DNA from: Halocynthiibacter styelae
GTDB taxonomy: Bacteria; Pseudomonadota; Alphaproteobacteria; Rhodobacterales; Rhodobacteraceae
Assembly: GCF_016123485.1 (NCBI RefSeq)
Contig: NZ_JADCKQ010000016.1
Span: 1 to 64,000 of the forward strand
Direction: 5' to 3'
DNA length: 64,000 nt
Shown: positions 7,465 through 15,624 of the stretch, piece by piece
Numbering within the stretch: position 1 is the first letter of the stretch
Layout of the letters: the number at the start of each line of letters is the position of its first letter
Program-made: the position numbers and the translations under genes
The notes under the pieces: model-generated
Told to the model about the DNA's origin: nothing
What the model saw: only the letters and a program-made list of their open reading frames with translations
The model's database searches: none

Positions 7465-8466
7465 TTAGTTGGCAGCGTTGATGGCCTGTGCGGCATCAAT
7501 GTTTTCCTGACCAACGTCACCAGCGAACTGGGCCCAGACCGGCATCATGACATCAACCCAGGCCTGACGCTGTTCTGCGGTCAGTTCGCGGATCTCACCG
7601 CCTGCATCCAGAACAGACTGGCGCGCTTGTTGGTTCACAGCAAAGGATTCAGCATTCCGTACGTCGGTGACTTCTGCCAGAATGGTCAGGAACTGTACAC
7701 GAACTTCTGGTTCCAGGCTGTCGAGCCATTCGGTGGAAGTCACAACCAGGTAATCAATAATGCCGTGGTTGGTTTCGGTGATGCCGTCCTGAACCTCAAA
7801 GAACTTCTTGCCGAAGATGTTGGACCAGGTGTTTTCCTGACCATCCACAACGCCCTGTTGCAGTGCGCCATATACTTCAGAGAACGCCATTTTCTGCGGG
7901 GAACCACCGATGGCTTCCATCTGAGCGACCAGAACGTCAGAAGACTGAACGCGGAACTTCAGGCCGTCTGCATCAGTTGGTTCAATCAGCGGAACATTAG
8001 CAGACATCTGCTTCATACCATTGTGCCAGAACGCCAGGCCTTGCAGGCCACGGCGCTGCATGCTGTCCATCATGGACTGACCCGCGTCAGAAGCCTGGAA
8101 TGCGTCTACGGCTTCGATATCTTCAAACATGAAAGGCAGATCAAAGATGCGGAACTGACGTGTGAAAGCTTCGAATTTGGACAGGGACGGTGCTGCAAGT
8201 TGCACATCACCCTGAAGCATGGCTTCGAGAACTTTGTTGTCATCATACAATGTGGAGTTCGGGAAGACCTCCATACAGGCAACACCGTTCATTTCCTCGT
8301 TCACGCGCTCTTCCAACAGGCTGGCGGCGATGCCTTTCGGGTGACGGTCAGTGTTGGTCACATGGGCGAACTTAATGACGATTTCGCCCTCGTCGCAGGA
8401 CGCAAATGCACTTTGGCCTGTCACACTCAGCGCAAGCGCTATGGCTGCTGTAGTAAGGAATTTCAT
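7465..8466 (-). CDS. dctP: TRAP transporter solute-binding protein DctP
   Basis: A periplasmic solute-binding protein of the DctP family, 333 residues. The signal peptide is residues 1-22, cut after AFA. The family's binding arginine is R172 in GLKFRV, which in DctP proteins contacts the substrate carboxylate. The motif FSEVYGALQQGVVDGQEN (about 198-215) is also typical. Cys24 and Cys64 of the mature protein could form a disulfide. It is the first gene of dctPQM, with RBS GGAGGAGAT before ATG. It lies next to dctD-dctB, which suggests a C4-dicarboxylate such as succinate, malate or fumarate. Other carboxylates cannot be excluded, since DctP proteins bind many organic acids. Confidence 0.96.
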   Translation of the reverse strand: MKFLTTAAIALALSVTGQSAFASCDEGEIVIKFAHVTNTDRHPKGIAASLLEERVNEEMNGVACMEVFPNSTLYDDNKVLEAMLQGDVQLAAPSLSKFEAFTRQFRIFDLPFMFEDIEAVDAFQASDAGQSMMDSMQRRGLQGLAFWHNGMKQMSANVPLIEPTDADGLKFRVQSSDVLVAQMEAIGGSPQKMAFSEVYGALQQGVVDGQENTWSNIFGKKFFEVQDGITETNHGIIDYLVVTSTEWLDSLEPEVRVQFLTILAEVTDVRNAESFAVNQQARQSVLDAGGEIRELTAEQRQAWVDVMMPVWAQFAGDVGQENIDAAQAINAAN

Positions 8467-8702
8467 TTGGATCTCCTCCCTGGATATATCCGGTTTCTTC
8501 AGGACCGATCTGATTAGCCGGTCTTAATGACGATTGCCCACGCAAGGGCAGACCAAAACAGAATGAGGGGCGGGGGGCGGAAAGCAAGGAAAAGGAGGGT
8601 TGAGGTATTTTTCCGTCTTATTGAATTAAATCAGTGACTTGCATTTGCAAATCCCTCACGCCAATTTGTTGGTGGCGAGATTTCACACAGGTAAATGAAA
8701 AT

Positions 8703-8722
8703 ATGTGCGAAAATCCGCACAT
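8703..8722. promoter_or_regulatory. Dyad ATGTGCG-N6-CGCACAT upstream of dctP, candidate DctD site
   Basis: A perfect 7-bp inverted repeat with a 6-bp spacer (AAAATC) lies 15 bp after the dctD stop codon and about 240 bp upstream of dctP. Position and symmetry fit an upstream activator site for DctD, and the core resembles DctD sites as I remember them from rhizobia. I found no correctly spaced -24/-12 promoter between it and dctP. Confidence 0.6.
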
Positions 8723-8737
8723 GTCTGCCGAAGTTTG

Positions 8738-9976
8738 TCAGGAAGATTCGATCCTGCGATAGTCTTCTGCCCGGATGTCATACCGCGACAGGCGATCATA
8801 GAATGTCTTGCGTGGCAACTTCAGCGCTTTTGCCGCCTCTGAAGCATGGCCGTTGTGCCGTTGCAATGCTTCACGCAATAAAGCGGCCTCTACACGCGCG
8901 AGCTGTTCATTTAATCCATCATCAGCTGATGGGCTGCTTTCTGCAACGCCCATCACAAAGCGCATCGCTTCATTCATCAGCGCGCGCGCATTTCCCGGCC
9001 AATCCTGGGCCATCAGGCGAGAGGTCATTTCGCTGGTAATTTCAGGTTCCGAAAGGTTGGCCTGCTCTGCAGCCTGGGCCACGTAATGTCGAAACAACAC
9101 GGGAATATCGTCGGGTCGTTCTTTCAGGGATGGAATGCGCACACGCATCAGATCAAGGCGTAAGACAAGATCCGGGTGAAACCTGCCCTCAGCCACCAGA
9201 GCAGAAAGATCCTGATATGTCCCTGCGATCAAACAGGTCGTGCGATCTTGTTCCAGGTGATCCAGAAGCCAGAGCTGCAGATCAGGGGATAGTCCGGCTA
9301 TTTCATCCAGAAACAAAGTGCCACCCTCTGCGGCGGTAAATGCAGTGCGGATCGTTTCGCGCGAAAGCCCGGCTGCGGCCCGTTTTTCAAACGGTGCCCG
9401 TGCGCCACGGGCCAGCAAATGGATTACCTCGGCGACTTTCGCCGTGCCCGAACCGGTTTCACCACAGACCAGCACCTGGGTTCCTGCAGCTGCGGCGACG
9501 CGCACTTTGTTGCGCAATGCATCTGCTTTGTCTGAGTGCCCAAACAGCATGCGTGCTGCAGCATCCCCCTGGCGCAGCTGTTGCTTCATCCTCCGGTTTT
9601 CCAGGACCATGTCACGGGCGCGTCCGGCCCGATCAATCGTGGTTTTAAGTGTCTCTGTTTCGCAGGGTTTTTCGAGAAATCCGAAGGCACCGCCAGACAT
9701 GCCCCGCACGGCCATGGGGACATCGCCTTCGCCCGTCAAAAGGATGACCGGAAGGTCAGGATCCTGTTTTCGGGCGTATTCCAGCAGGTGAAAACCGTCT
9801 TTCCCCGGCATCCTTATATCGCTGATAACAACACCATCAAAAGACATGCTGATGTAATCTTTGGCAACGATAAAGCTGCCTGCCTGAATCACCTGATAAC
9901 CCGCGATCTCCAGTGTTTGTGTCAAGGCTTCGCGCAGGGCGGAATCGTCGTCTACCAGCAGGACTGTTGTCATCAC
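8738..9976 (-). CDS. dctD: DctD-type response regulator lacking GAFTGA and the Walker A lysine
   Basis: A 412-residue response regulator of the NtrC/DctD class. The receiver domain is residues 3-120 with acidic pocket D9-D11, phosphoacceptor D53 and K103. A degenerate AAA+ domain spans about 143-345. A Fis-type helix-turn-helix (about 370-408, EAAKALKLPRKTFYDRL) forms the DNA-binding end. Walker B is intact (TLFLDEI, 220-226). The Walker A loop, however, reads GETGSGTA, with Thr178 where the family has lysine. About 20 residues that normally include the GAFTGA sigma-54 contact loop are missing before GGTLFLDEI. I therefore infer that it does not act as an ATP-driven sigma-54 activator. It overlaps dctB by 4 bp. 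Confidence 0.92.
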   Translation of the reverse strand: MMTTVLLVDDDSALREALTQTLEIAGYQVIQAGSFIVAKDYISMSFDGVVISDIRMPGKDGFHLLEYARKQDPDLPVILLTGEGDVPMAVRGMSGGAFGFLEKPCETETLKTTIDRAGRARDMVLENRRMKQQLRQGDAAARMLFGHSDKADALRNKVRVAAAAGTQVLVCGETGSGTAKVAEVIHLLARGARAPFEKRAAAGLSRETIRTAFTAAEGGTLFLDEIAGLSPDLQLWLLDHLEQDRTTCLIAGTYQDLSALVAEGRFHPDLVLRLDLMRVRIPSLKERPDDIPVLFRHYVAQAAEQANLSEPEITSEMTSRLMAQDWPGNARALMNEAMRFVMGVAESSPSADDGLNEQLARVEAALLREALQRHNGHASEAAKALKLPRKTFYDRLSRYDIRAEDYRRIESS

Positions 9977-11721
9977 AGAGTGTCCTTAACCATGTTGTTG
10001 CGCCAGTATTCCAGGTCTACGGTCATCATCGCGCCCCGGATCTGATCGTTTCCTGTCGTGATATTTGCACCACGTATGGCACCACCGAAGCTCTGCACAA
10101 TACCGTATGAAATAGAAAGGCCCAGTCCCATACCCTCATCGCCACTTTGTCCCACCTCTTTGGTTGAGTAAAACGGATCGAACATCTTTTCGGGTGCCGC
10201 AATTCCAGGTCCTGTGTCCCGAACGGTGACCGACAGCTTCCTGCCATTGTTCACCACAATTCGAAGATGGCGTAGTTCGCTTTGTGCCATGGCATCCACG
10301 GCATTGGTAATCAGATTCACAAAGACCTGAACCAGCCGCACCTCACCCGCGCAGGCAAGCACCTGATCAGGAGGGGGCTGCCATTGCAGTGTGACATCGT
10401 TCTGGCGCAGATGTGCGTCGGTCAGCTCAATCGCCGTTTCTATCGCGGCGGTGACATCCACCTGACGTACAGGTTCAATCTCCTGGCGGGCAAAGGCCCG
10501 AAGATTACGAATGATCCGGTCCATGCGTCCGGTCATATCCCCGATTCTGGTCAGGTTTGCGGCGGTTGCATCATGTTGTCCGCGTTCCAGAAAGACATTG
10601 GCATTTTCGGCAAAGTTCCTGATGGCCATCAGGGGCTGGTTTAGTTCGTGACTGATCCCGGCGGACATCTGACCCAGGGCGGAAAGCTTTGCTGCCTGAA
10701 CCAGTTCTGCCTGGGCTTTTTGCAATCTTTCATTTGATTCTGTCAGTGCGCGGGTGCGCCGATCCACCCGGCCCTCCAGCCAGGAATTCGCCATGGCCAG
10801 GGCGCGGCGGCGTTCGGTGGCCAGAAATAACAGGGCACCGAACGCAAGGCACAGGGCCGCGGTCGCAAGCCCTTGCAGGATTGCCAGACGTTCGGCGGGG
10901 GTTGTGTCAATCAGGGCTTCGCCTGTCAGGCCGATCACGGGCAGGGGGCGGGTGACATAAAGAGCATGCCAGGGAAGATAGCGACCGGCATCCAGGATCC
11001 AGATTTCCTGGCCTGCAACTGAAAGGGAGTAACTGGCCGCGAAGTTGGTTGCCTGGTCTGGCTGCTGGGTTGCCAGGTGGGGGCGTTTGCGAAACAAAAG
11101 CTCTGATCTGTTTGAGACAAAAATCAGCCCGTTCCGATCAGAAAAGAAAATGGCTTCGGGTCCGCCACGCCAGTCACTTTCTTCCACGGCTTCCATGTCA
11201 ATTCTGACAATAACGGTGCCGGTGACATTCTGATCAGAGAAGATCGGTGCGAAGAAAGAAAATGCCCTGTGCGGTTCTGCCTGCAAGGTGCTTGCAGGCA
11301 AGATTGCATGTTCCTGCCCTAATGCACCATGCAGCGCACGTTGAAAGGCCGATGAACCTGCGATCAGATTTCCGGCTTCACCGGGGTCTGATGAGACAAT
11401 AATTTCTCCGGTTACATTGGCGTAGCTGATCGAAAGTGCCCCGCTTTGATCAGCAGTATGCTGCAGCAGATCCCGTATGTGCGTTGCGTCATTTTCCAGT
11501 CCGGACGGATTGCTTAAAGCCGGGTGATCCGCCAGTTGCACAGCCACCTGGCGATACCGGTGCAGTTGGCCAACCAGCCGCTCGGATGCGCTTTCCAGAT
11601 CGGCATTGCCGCGTTCAGCCAGTGGGCCAAGAGCTGATACAAGCGCGAACCAGGCGACGGCCAGCGACAACACTGTGACAGCACAGAGAAAAAGGCAGAT
11701 GATCAGAAGGCGTCGGGTCAT
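9973..11721 (-). CDS. dctB: C4-dicarboxylate sensor histidine kinase DctB
   Basis: A 582-residue membrane sensor kinase. It has a transmembrane helix at about 5-30, a periplasmic double-PAS-like sensor region of about 240 residues, a second helix at about 280-302, a coiled-coil linker, and the kinase core. The H-box is ISHELNQPLMAIRNF, the N-box VFVNLITNAVDAM, the G1 box DTGPGI and the G2 box GMGLGLSIS, all intact. By family it senses external dicarboxylates and phosphorylates DctD. The gene overlaps dctD by 4 bp (ATGA) and would be first in a dctBD operon running toward dctPQM. The kinase looks functional although its partner regulator is degenerate. Confidence 0.94.
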   Translation of the reverse strand: MTRRLLIICLFLCAVTVLSLAVAWFALVSALGPLAERGNADLESASERLVGQLHRYRQVAVQLADHPALSNPSGLENDATHIRDLLQHTADQSGALSISYANVTGEIIVSSDPGEAGNLIAGSSAFQRALHGALGQEHAILPASTLQAEPHRAFSFFAPIFSDQNVTGTVIVRIDMEAVEESDWRGGPEAIFFSDRNGLIFVSNRSELLFRKRPHLATQQPDQATNFAASYSLSVAGQEIWILDAGRYLPWHALYVTRPLPVIGLTGEALIDTTPAERLAILQGLATAALCLAFGALLFLATERRRALAMANSWLEGRVDRRTRALTESNERLQKAQAELVQAAKLSALGQMSAGISHELNQPLMAIRNFAENANVFLERGQHDATAANLTRIGDMTGRMDRIIRNLRAFARQEIEPVRQVDVTAAIETAIELTDAHLRQNDVTLQWQPPPDQVLACAGEVRLVQVFVNLITNAVDAMAQSELRHLRIVVNNGRKLSVTVRDTGPGIAAPEKMFDPFYSTKEVGQSGDEGMGLGLSISYGIVQSFGGAIRGANITTGNDQIRGAMMTVDLEYWRNNMVKDTL

Positions 11722-11904
11722 TGCAGGCCAGAATTAAGGAGGCCTTATCCTGCACAGAGGGATGCGGAATGGCAAGAGAGCTCCCCCGGGTCTTCCCGAT
11801 GGGTTTACAGCTTTCGGGCAAAGATTGGTTGTTCCTTAAACTCGGAAAATACCAATTCAGCATATATCTGCTCGGCAGGTTTTTTACCGTGGGGTGGCTG
11901 GTCC

Positions 11905-12408
11905 CTAAGTTGCGCAGGCAGGAATGCCCAGACGGATCAGTTCGGTGCCTCGAATTGAATAGTATCCGCCTTGTCGCAGCCGTCCTTCCCGCATGTACCA
12001 GGTTTTCAGAGGCTCCGGATAGTGACGCGCCACTTCTCTGGACCAGTATTCAAAATCTGAAGCTGCAAGGCGCTGCTGACCTTGCTGTGGTGCATGAAAG
12101 CCAAGCCGTGTGTTCTGCGTGACACATGTGTTTCGTAAGGCAAGATACATTGTACAGGCCGACAGGCATTCACCCTCAATCTGCACGCGCTGTCCGGTCC
12201 GTTCTAGATGCGCAATTTCATCGCTGCGTTCAGATATCAAACCACCGTGGTCATTTTGCACAATCAGAATCTGTTCCACATGTGCCTGCCCCCCGGAAGC
12301 TGCAATCAGCGCCAGGATCAGCAGAAGACAGATCAGCACGACACCCCGGATCTGAAACACACTATACCCGCGCCGCAGTCCGGGAATTTTTGTCACAGGA
12401 CTTCCCAT
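11905..12408 (-). CDS. Membrane-anchored ClpP-fold (COG3904-like) periplasmic protein
   Basis: A 167-residue protein with one N-terminal transmembrane helix (about 20-42). The periplasmic domain resembles the ClpP/crotonase-fold proteins grouped in COG3904. The motif GECLSACTMYLAL (about 80-92) supplies the nucleophile-like serine followed by Ala-Cys, and RLGFHAP (about 102-108) supplies a histidine. This arrangement is typical of the family, whose activity has rarely been shown. RBS GGAG stands 6 bp before the ATG. The gene stands alone, between dctB and the divergent infA group. Proteolytic activity is inferred only. Confidence 0.75.
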   Translation of the reverse strand: MGSPVTKIPGLRRGYSVFQIRGVVLICLLLILALIAASGGQAHVEQILIVQNDHGGLISERSDEIAHLERTGQRVQIEGECLSACTMYLALRNTCVTQNTRLGFHAPQQGQQRLAASDFEYWSREVARHYPEPLKTWYMREGRLRQGGYYSIRGTELIRLGIPACAT

Positions 12409-12647
12409 CGTTCACTCCATTTTGATTTTCACCCGTGGAGAGTTCAGCAAAACCTGCCTGCGATCCGGTTAACAGAACGGAGGTTTATCGGGGCTATTTG
12501 CGCGGCATTTTTACAAAATCTGCGCGAAAAGGCGCAAATCCTTGCTCTGCCGGCGCAGATTTATGTCTTCCCCCCTTGAAATGCACTGGAAAGGCGGTCA
12601 TTTAACAGGCGCCCGCGTTGTGACGGGTGTTTAAGAATGGAGTCATC

Positions 12648-12866
12648 ATGGCCAAGGAAGAACTGCTCGAATTTCCCGGTGTTGTAACGGAACTCCTGCC
12701 GAACGCGACATTCCGGGTCGAGCTTGAGAACGGCCATGAGATCATCGCGCATACGGCAGGTAAAATGCGCAAGAACCGCATCCGCGTTCTGGCAGGCGAT
12801 AAGGTACAGGTCGAAATGACCCCTTATGACCTGACCAAGGGTCGCATTAACTACCGCTTCAAGTAA
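12648..12866 (+). CDS. infA: Translation initiation factor IF-1
   Basis: A 72-residue S1/OB-fold protein, exactly the usual length of IF-1. It binds the A site of the 30S subunit during initiation. The core motifs are [14 protein letters not shown] and [16 protein letters not shown]. The start MAKEELLEF at 12648 is the family start, although the frame is open a further 21 bases upstream. It heads the operon infA-maf-RNase-yacG; only 4 bp separate its stop from the maf start. Confidence 0.99.
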   Translation: MAKEELLEFPGVVTELLPNATFRVELENGHEIIAHTAGKMRKNRIRVLAGDKVQVEMTPYDLTKGRINYRFK

Positions 12867-12870
12867 GCAG

Positions 12871-13446
12871 ATGAAACTGATCCTCGGATCTGCAAGTCCG
12901 CGCCGCAGGGAACTGCTGGCGCAGATTGGCGTGGTGCCGGATGATATCCGCCCGGCCGATATTGACGAAACACCCCTGAAGGGTGAATTGCCCCGCCCCT
13001 ATGCCCAACGCCTTGCGCGCGAGAAAGCCGAAGCGCTGGATCTTGCCGCAGATGAGGCCGTGCTTTCTGCTGATACGATCGTGGCGCTCGGCCGCCGTAT
13101 CCTGGGTAAGCCTGCGGATGCGGATCAGGCGCGTGATTACCTGCGTATGCTGTCAGGCCGCCGTCATTCTGTGACCACGGCTGTTGCCCTGCGCACGAAT
13201 GACCGGATCTGGCAAAAAGCCAGCACCACTGCCCTGCGCATGAAACGCCTGTCTGATGCTGATATCGAAGCCTATATCGCCACCGGTGAATGGGAAGGCA
13301 AAGCAGGTGCATATGGTATTCAGGGCTATGCGGGACAGTTTATCCCCTGGATCAACGGATCATATACCGGGGTGGTTGGTCTGCCCCTGACGGAAACTGC
13401 CGGGATGCTGACTGCGGCCGGATTGCTGGTAAAGGAAAAGGCATGA
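12871..13446 (+). CDS. maf: Maf family nucleotide pyrophosphatase
   Basis: A 191-residue Maf protein. These enzymes hydrolyse nucleoside triphosphates, including non-canonical and modified ones, to monophosphates. Visible signatures are [12 protein letters not shown] at the N-terminus (phosphate-binding), [10 protein letters not shown] around residue 65 with the catalytic aspartate, and [14 protein letters not shown] (about 137-150). DTIV followed by [10 protein letters not shown] is the YhdE-like (dTTP/UTP) pattern. It overlaps the downstream RNase gene by 4 bp. Roles in division arrest or nucleotide-pool cleaning are known for family members. Confidence 0.96.
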   Translation: MKLILGSASPRRRELLAQIGVVPDDIRPADIDETPLKGELPRPYAQRLAREKAEALDLAADEAVLSADTIVALGRRILGKPADADQARDYLRMLSGRRHSVTTAVALRTNDRIWQKASTTALRMKRLSDADIEAYIATGEWEGKAGAYGIQGYAGQFIPWINGSYTGVVGLPLTETAGMLTAAGLLVKEKA

Positions 13447-14486
13447 AGGGGCGTATCGCTGTTCTCGGGCATCTGAAAGATCAGACTGCAAGTGCATTGA
13501 TCGAAGACGGGCAACTGGTGGATCTTCTCATCGATGCACCTGGCGAAGCCCCTGTGCCGGGTTCGATCTATCGTGCGATCACAGAACGGCCTGTCAAAGG
13601 CCAGGGCGGGATCTTTCTGCGTCTGCCAGGGGGCGAAAAGGCCTATCTGCGTCAGGCAAAAGGCCTTGCCCCCGGCGAAGCCCTGCTGGTGATGGTCACG
13701 GGATTTGGCGAGGATGGAAAAGCCACGCCCGTCACACCGAAAGTGCTGTTCAAAAGCAAATACGCCATTGTGACACCCGACGCCCCGGGTCTGAATATCT
13801 CACGGTCGATCCGTGACGACGATCTGCGCGACGAATTGATGGTTATTGCACATGAGGAAATGGAAGGCTCTGAAGCCGGGCTGATCCTGCGTTCCGCCTG
13901 TGCCACGGCCTCTGCCGTAGATATCGCAGAAGATATTGCCGCGATGCGTGCCCTTGCAGATCAGATCGCAACGGACGCAGAAGGGGCTGAACCTGAACTG
14001 TTGATGGAAGGTCCCAATGCCCACCATATGGCCTGGCGCGAATGGGATGTGGATGAAGTTGCGACTGATGACGCGGCCTTTGACAATCACCAGGTTCTGG
14101 ATCTGATCGAAACATTCACGCGCGCTTATGCACCATTGCCGGGCGGCGGGCATCTGTTCATTGAACCCACCCGCGCCCTGATTGCAGTGGATGTGAACAC
14201 CGGTAAAGATATGTCCCTTGCGGCAGGTCTGAAGGCGAACCTTGCTATGGCAAAAGACCTGCCCCGTCAGCTGCGCATTCGCGGCCTTGGTGGTCAGATC
14301 ACATTGGATCTGGCCCCGATGCCGAAAAAAGATCGTAAGATGTTTGAGCAAAGCCTGCGGGCGCAATTGCGCAAAGATGCCGTGGATACAGTTCTGGCCG
14401 GCTGGACGCCGCTCGGCTGTTATGAACTACAGCGCAAGCGTGAACGTCTGCCTTTGAAGCTGCTTTTGCCCGCAGGTGTTCTGTAA
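13443..14486 (+). CDS. Short ribonuclease E/G family protein
   Basis: A 347-residue member of the RNase E/G family, lacking the long scaffold tail of RNase E. The catalytic region contains [10 protein letters not shown] and ITLDLAPM, whose two aspartates coordinate the metal. The N-terminal part is shorter than in E. coli RNase G and I do not see a canonical Zn-link cysteine pair. The start at 13443 overlaps the maf stop (ATGA) and has AAGGAAAAGG as RBS; the frame is open further upstream inside maf but those starts are not credible. Its position between maf and yacG is typical of Rhodobacteraceae. It probably processes rRNA or mRNA; a separate full-length RNase E is expected elsewhere. Confidence 0.9.
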   Translation: MKGRIAVLGHLKDQTASALIEDGQLVDLLIDAPGEAPVPGSIYRAITERPVKGQGGIFLRLPGGEKAYLRQAKGLAPGEALLVMVTGFGEDGKATPVTPKVLFKSKYAIVTPDAPGLNISRSIRDDDLRDELMVIAHEEMEGSEAGLILRSACATASAVDIAEDIAAMRALADQIATDAEGAEPELLMEGPNAHHMAWREWDVDEVATDDAAFDNHQVLDLIETFTRAYAPLPGGGHLFIEPTRALIAVDVNTGKDMSLAAGLKANLAMAKDLPRQLRIRGLGGQITLDLAPMPKKDRKMFEQSLRAQLRKDAVDTVLAGWTPLGCYELQRKRERLPLKLLLPAGVL

Positions 14487-14668
14487 TGGCACAATCCTGC
14501 GCGATCTGTGAGAAAGATCAGGACGCGAAATACCGGCCTTTTTGTTCTAAGCGTTGCGCAGATATTGATCTGGGGCGCTGGTTTGACGGCACATATACCA
14601 TGGCCGAAGACGAGACATCCGGGGATGATGTCAGCCTTGATGACACGCCAGGACCCGCAGAACATTAA
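14486..14668 (+). CDS. yacG: YacG zinc-binding DNA gyrase inhibitor
   Basis: A 60-residue protein of the YacG family. The zinc site is CAIC plus CSKRC (CX2C and CX3C), followed by the family signature ADIDLGRWFDGTY. E. coli YacG binds GyrB and inhibits gyrase. The C-terminal 20 residues are acidic. It shares one base with the RNase stop and ends with a 4-bp convergent overlap with the phosphatase gene. Confidence 0.93.
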   Translation: MAQSCAICEKDQDAKYRPFCSKRCADIDLGRWFDGTYTMAEDETSGDDVSLDDTPGPAEH

Positions 14669-15135
14669 GGCTTTGCGGTTGAGGGAACAGGGGGGCCAAA
14701 GCGTTCGATCAGTTTCGCACTGATCTGATCCCGTGCCTGCCTGTAGGATGCCAGCTTGGCCTCGCGTGTTTCGCCCAATCCTGTTGGATCGAGAATGGGC
14801 CAGTATTCGACCTCAAGGTGGAAAAAACGGGTCAGCTCCAGCGCGCGGCGCTGGCTGGCGGGCGACAGGGCAATCACCAGATCAAAGCCAGACAGATCAT
14901 CACCCCATTGCTCCATCTCGTCAAAGCTGCGGGATTTATGGCGGGACAGTTCCACATCCATTTCCTGACAGACAGCGATGGAAAACCCGTCAATTTCCAG
15001 GTCGTTTTTCACACCTGCGGATTGCACATAGGTATCAAACCCATAGTACTTTTTCATCAATCCTTCCGCCATGGGGGAACGCACGGCGTTGTAATCGCAA
15101 CAAAATAACACTGATCCCGGAAGGTCCTGCACCAC
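14665..15135 (-). CDS. Low-molecular-weight phosphatase family protein
   Basis: A 156-residue protein with the low-molecular-weight tyrosine phosphatase fold. The active-site loop CDYNAVRS (CX5R) is at residues 13-20, and the general acid is in WPILDPTG (about 112-119). The same fold is used by thioredoxin-linked arsenate reductases, but no extra redox cysteines or arsenic genes are visible here. I prefer phosphatase. It is last in a leftward operon (murA, DUF2948, acetyltransferase, hisD, UPF0262, phosphatase), with only 3 bp between it and the UPF0262 gene. Confidence 0.9.
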   Translation of the reverse strand: MVQDLPGSVLFCCDYNAVRSPMAEGLMKKYYGFDTYVQSAGVKNDLEIDGFSIAVCQEMDVELSRHKSRSFDEMEQWGDDLSGFDLVIALSPASQRRALELTRFFHLEVEYWPILDPTGLGETREAKLASYRQARDQISAKLIERFGPPVPSTAKP

Positions 15136-15138
15136 GTA

Positions 15139-15621
15139 TCAGCCTCCGAAATGCAGAACGCAGATCAGGGTGAACAGGCGGCGGGCGGTATCAAGGTCGA
15201 TATCCGCTTTCCCTTCAAGGCGTTCCTGCAACACGCGGGCACCTTCATTGTGGATGCCGCGACGGGCCATATCGATGGCCTCAATCTTGCTGGGGGGCAG
15301 TTTCTTGACTGCGTCGAAATAGTTCTCACAGACCTGGAAGTAATCCTTTACCACTTGGCGGAATGGGCCAAGTGACAGGTGGAACGCGCCAACAGAAGTT
15401 TCGTCTTCCTGCGCGATTTCAAAGACCAGGCGGCGTTCACGGATGGCCAGAAGCATCCGGTACGGGCCAGCTGGCACGTCGCGGTCCTCGCGGTTCGGCA
15501 GGGTGAAGCTGTTGTCTTCAAGCAGGTCAAAAATAGCGACCTTGCGTTCCTGTTCGATCTCAGGTGTCGGCGCGGGCAGGCCTGCGTCGTCGATCTCAAT
15601 GTGGCAGATTCGATTTGTCAT
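15139..15621 (-). CDS. UPF0262 family protein
   Basis: A 160-residue cytoplasmic protein of the UPF0262 family, which is confined mainly to Alphaproteobacteria and has no known function. Recognisable parts are the N-terminal EIDDAGLPAPTPEIEQERKV, the central GPYRMLLAIRERRLVFEI and the C-terminal RRLFTLICVLHFGG. It sits between hisD (3 bp) and the phosphatase gene (3 bp), so it is cotranscribed with both. That linkage is conserved in the group. Confidence 0.92.
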   Translation of the reverse strand: MTNRICHIEIDDAGLPAPTPEIEQERKVAIFDLLEDNSFTLPNREDRDVPAGPYRMLLAIRERRLVFEIAQEDETSVGAFHLSLGPFRQVVKDYFQVCENYFDAVKKLPPSKIEAIDMARRGIHNEGARVLQERLEGKADIDLDTARRLFTLICVLHFGG

Positions 15622-15624
15622 AAC

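Noticed and set aside
7204-8517. 437-codon open frame antisense to dctP and dctQ
   Set aside because: It is the reverse-strand shadow of two clear genes, with no family resemblance and no RBS of its own.
8645-8664. Possible sigma-54 promoter for dctP
   Set aside because: The GG and GC elements are 12 bases apart rather than 10, and sigma-54 promoters do not tolerate such spacing well.
14665-15135. Arsenate reductase
   Set aside because: The fold is shared, but there are no additional redox cysteines or arsenic-resistance neighbours.
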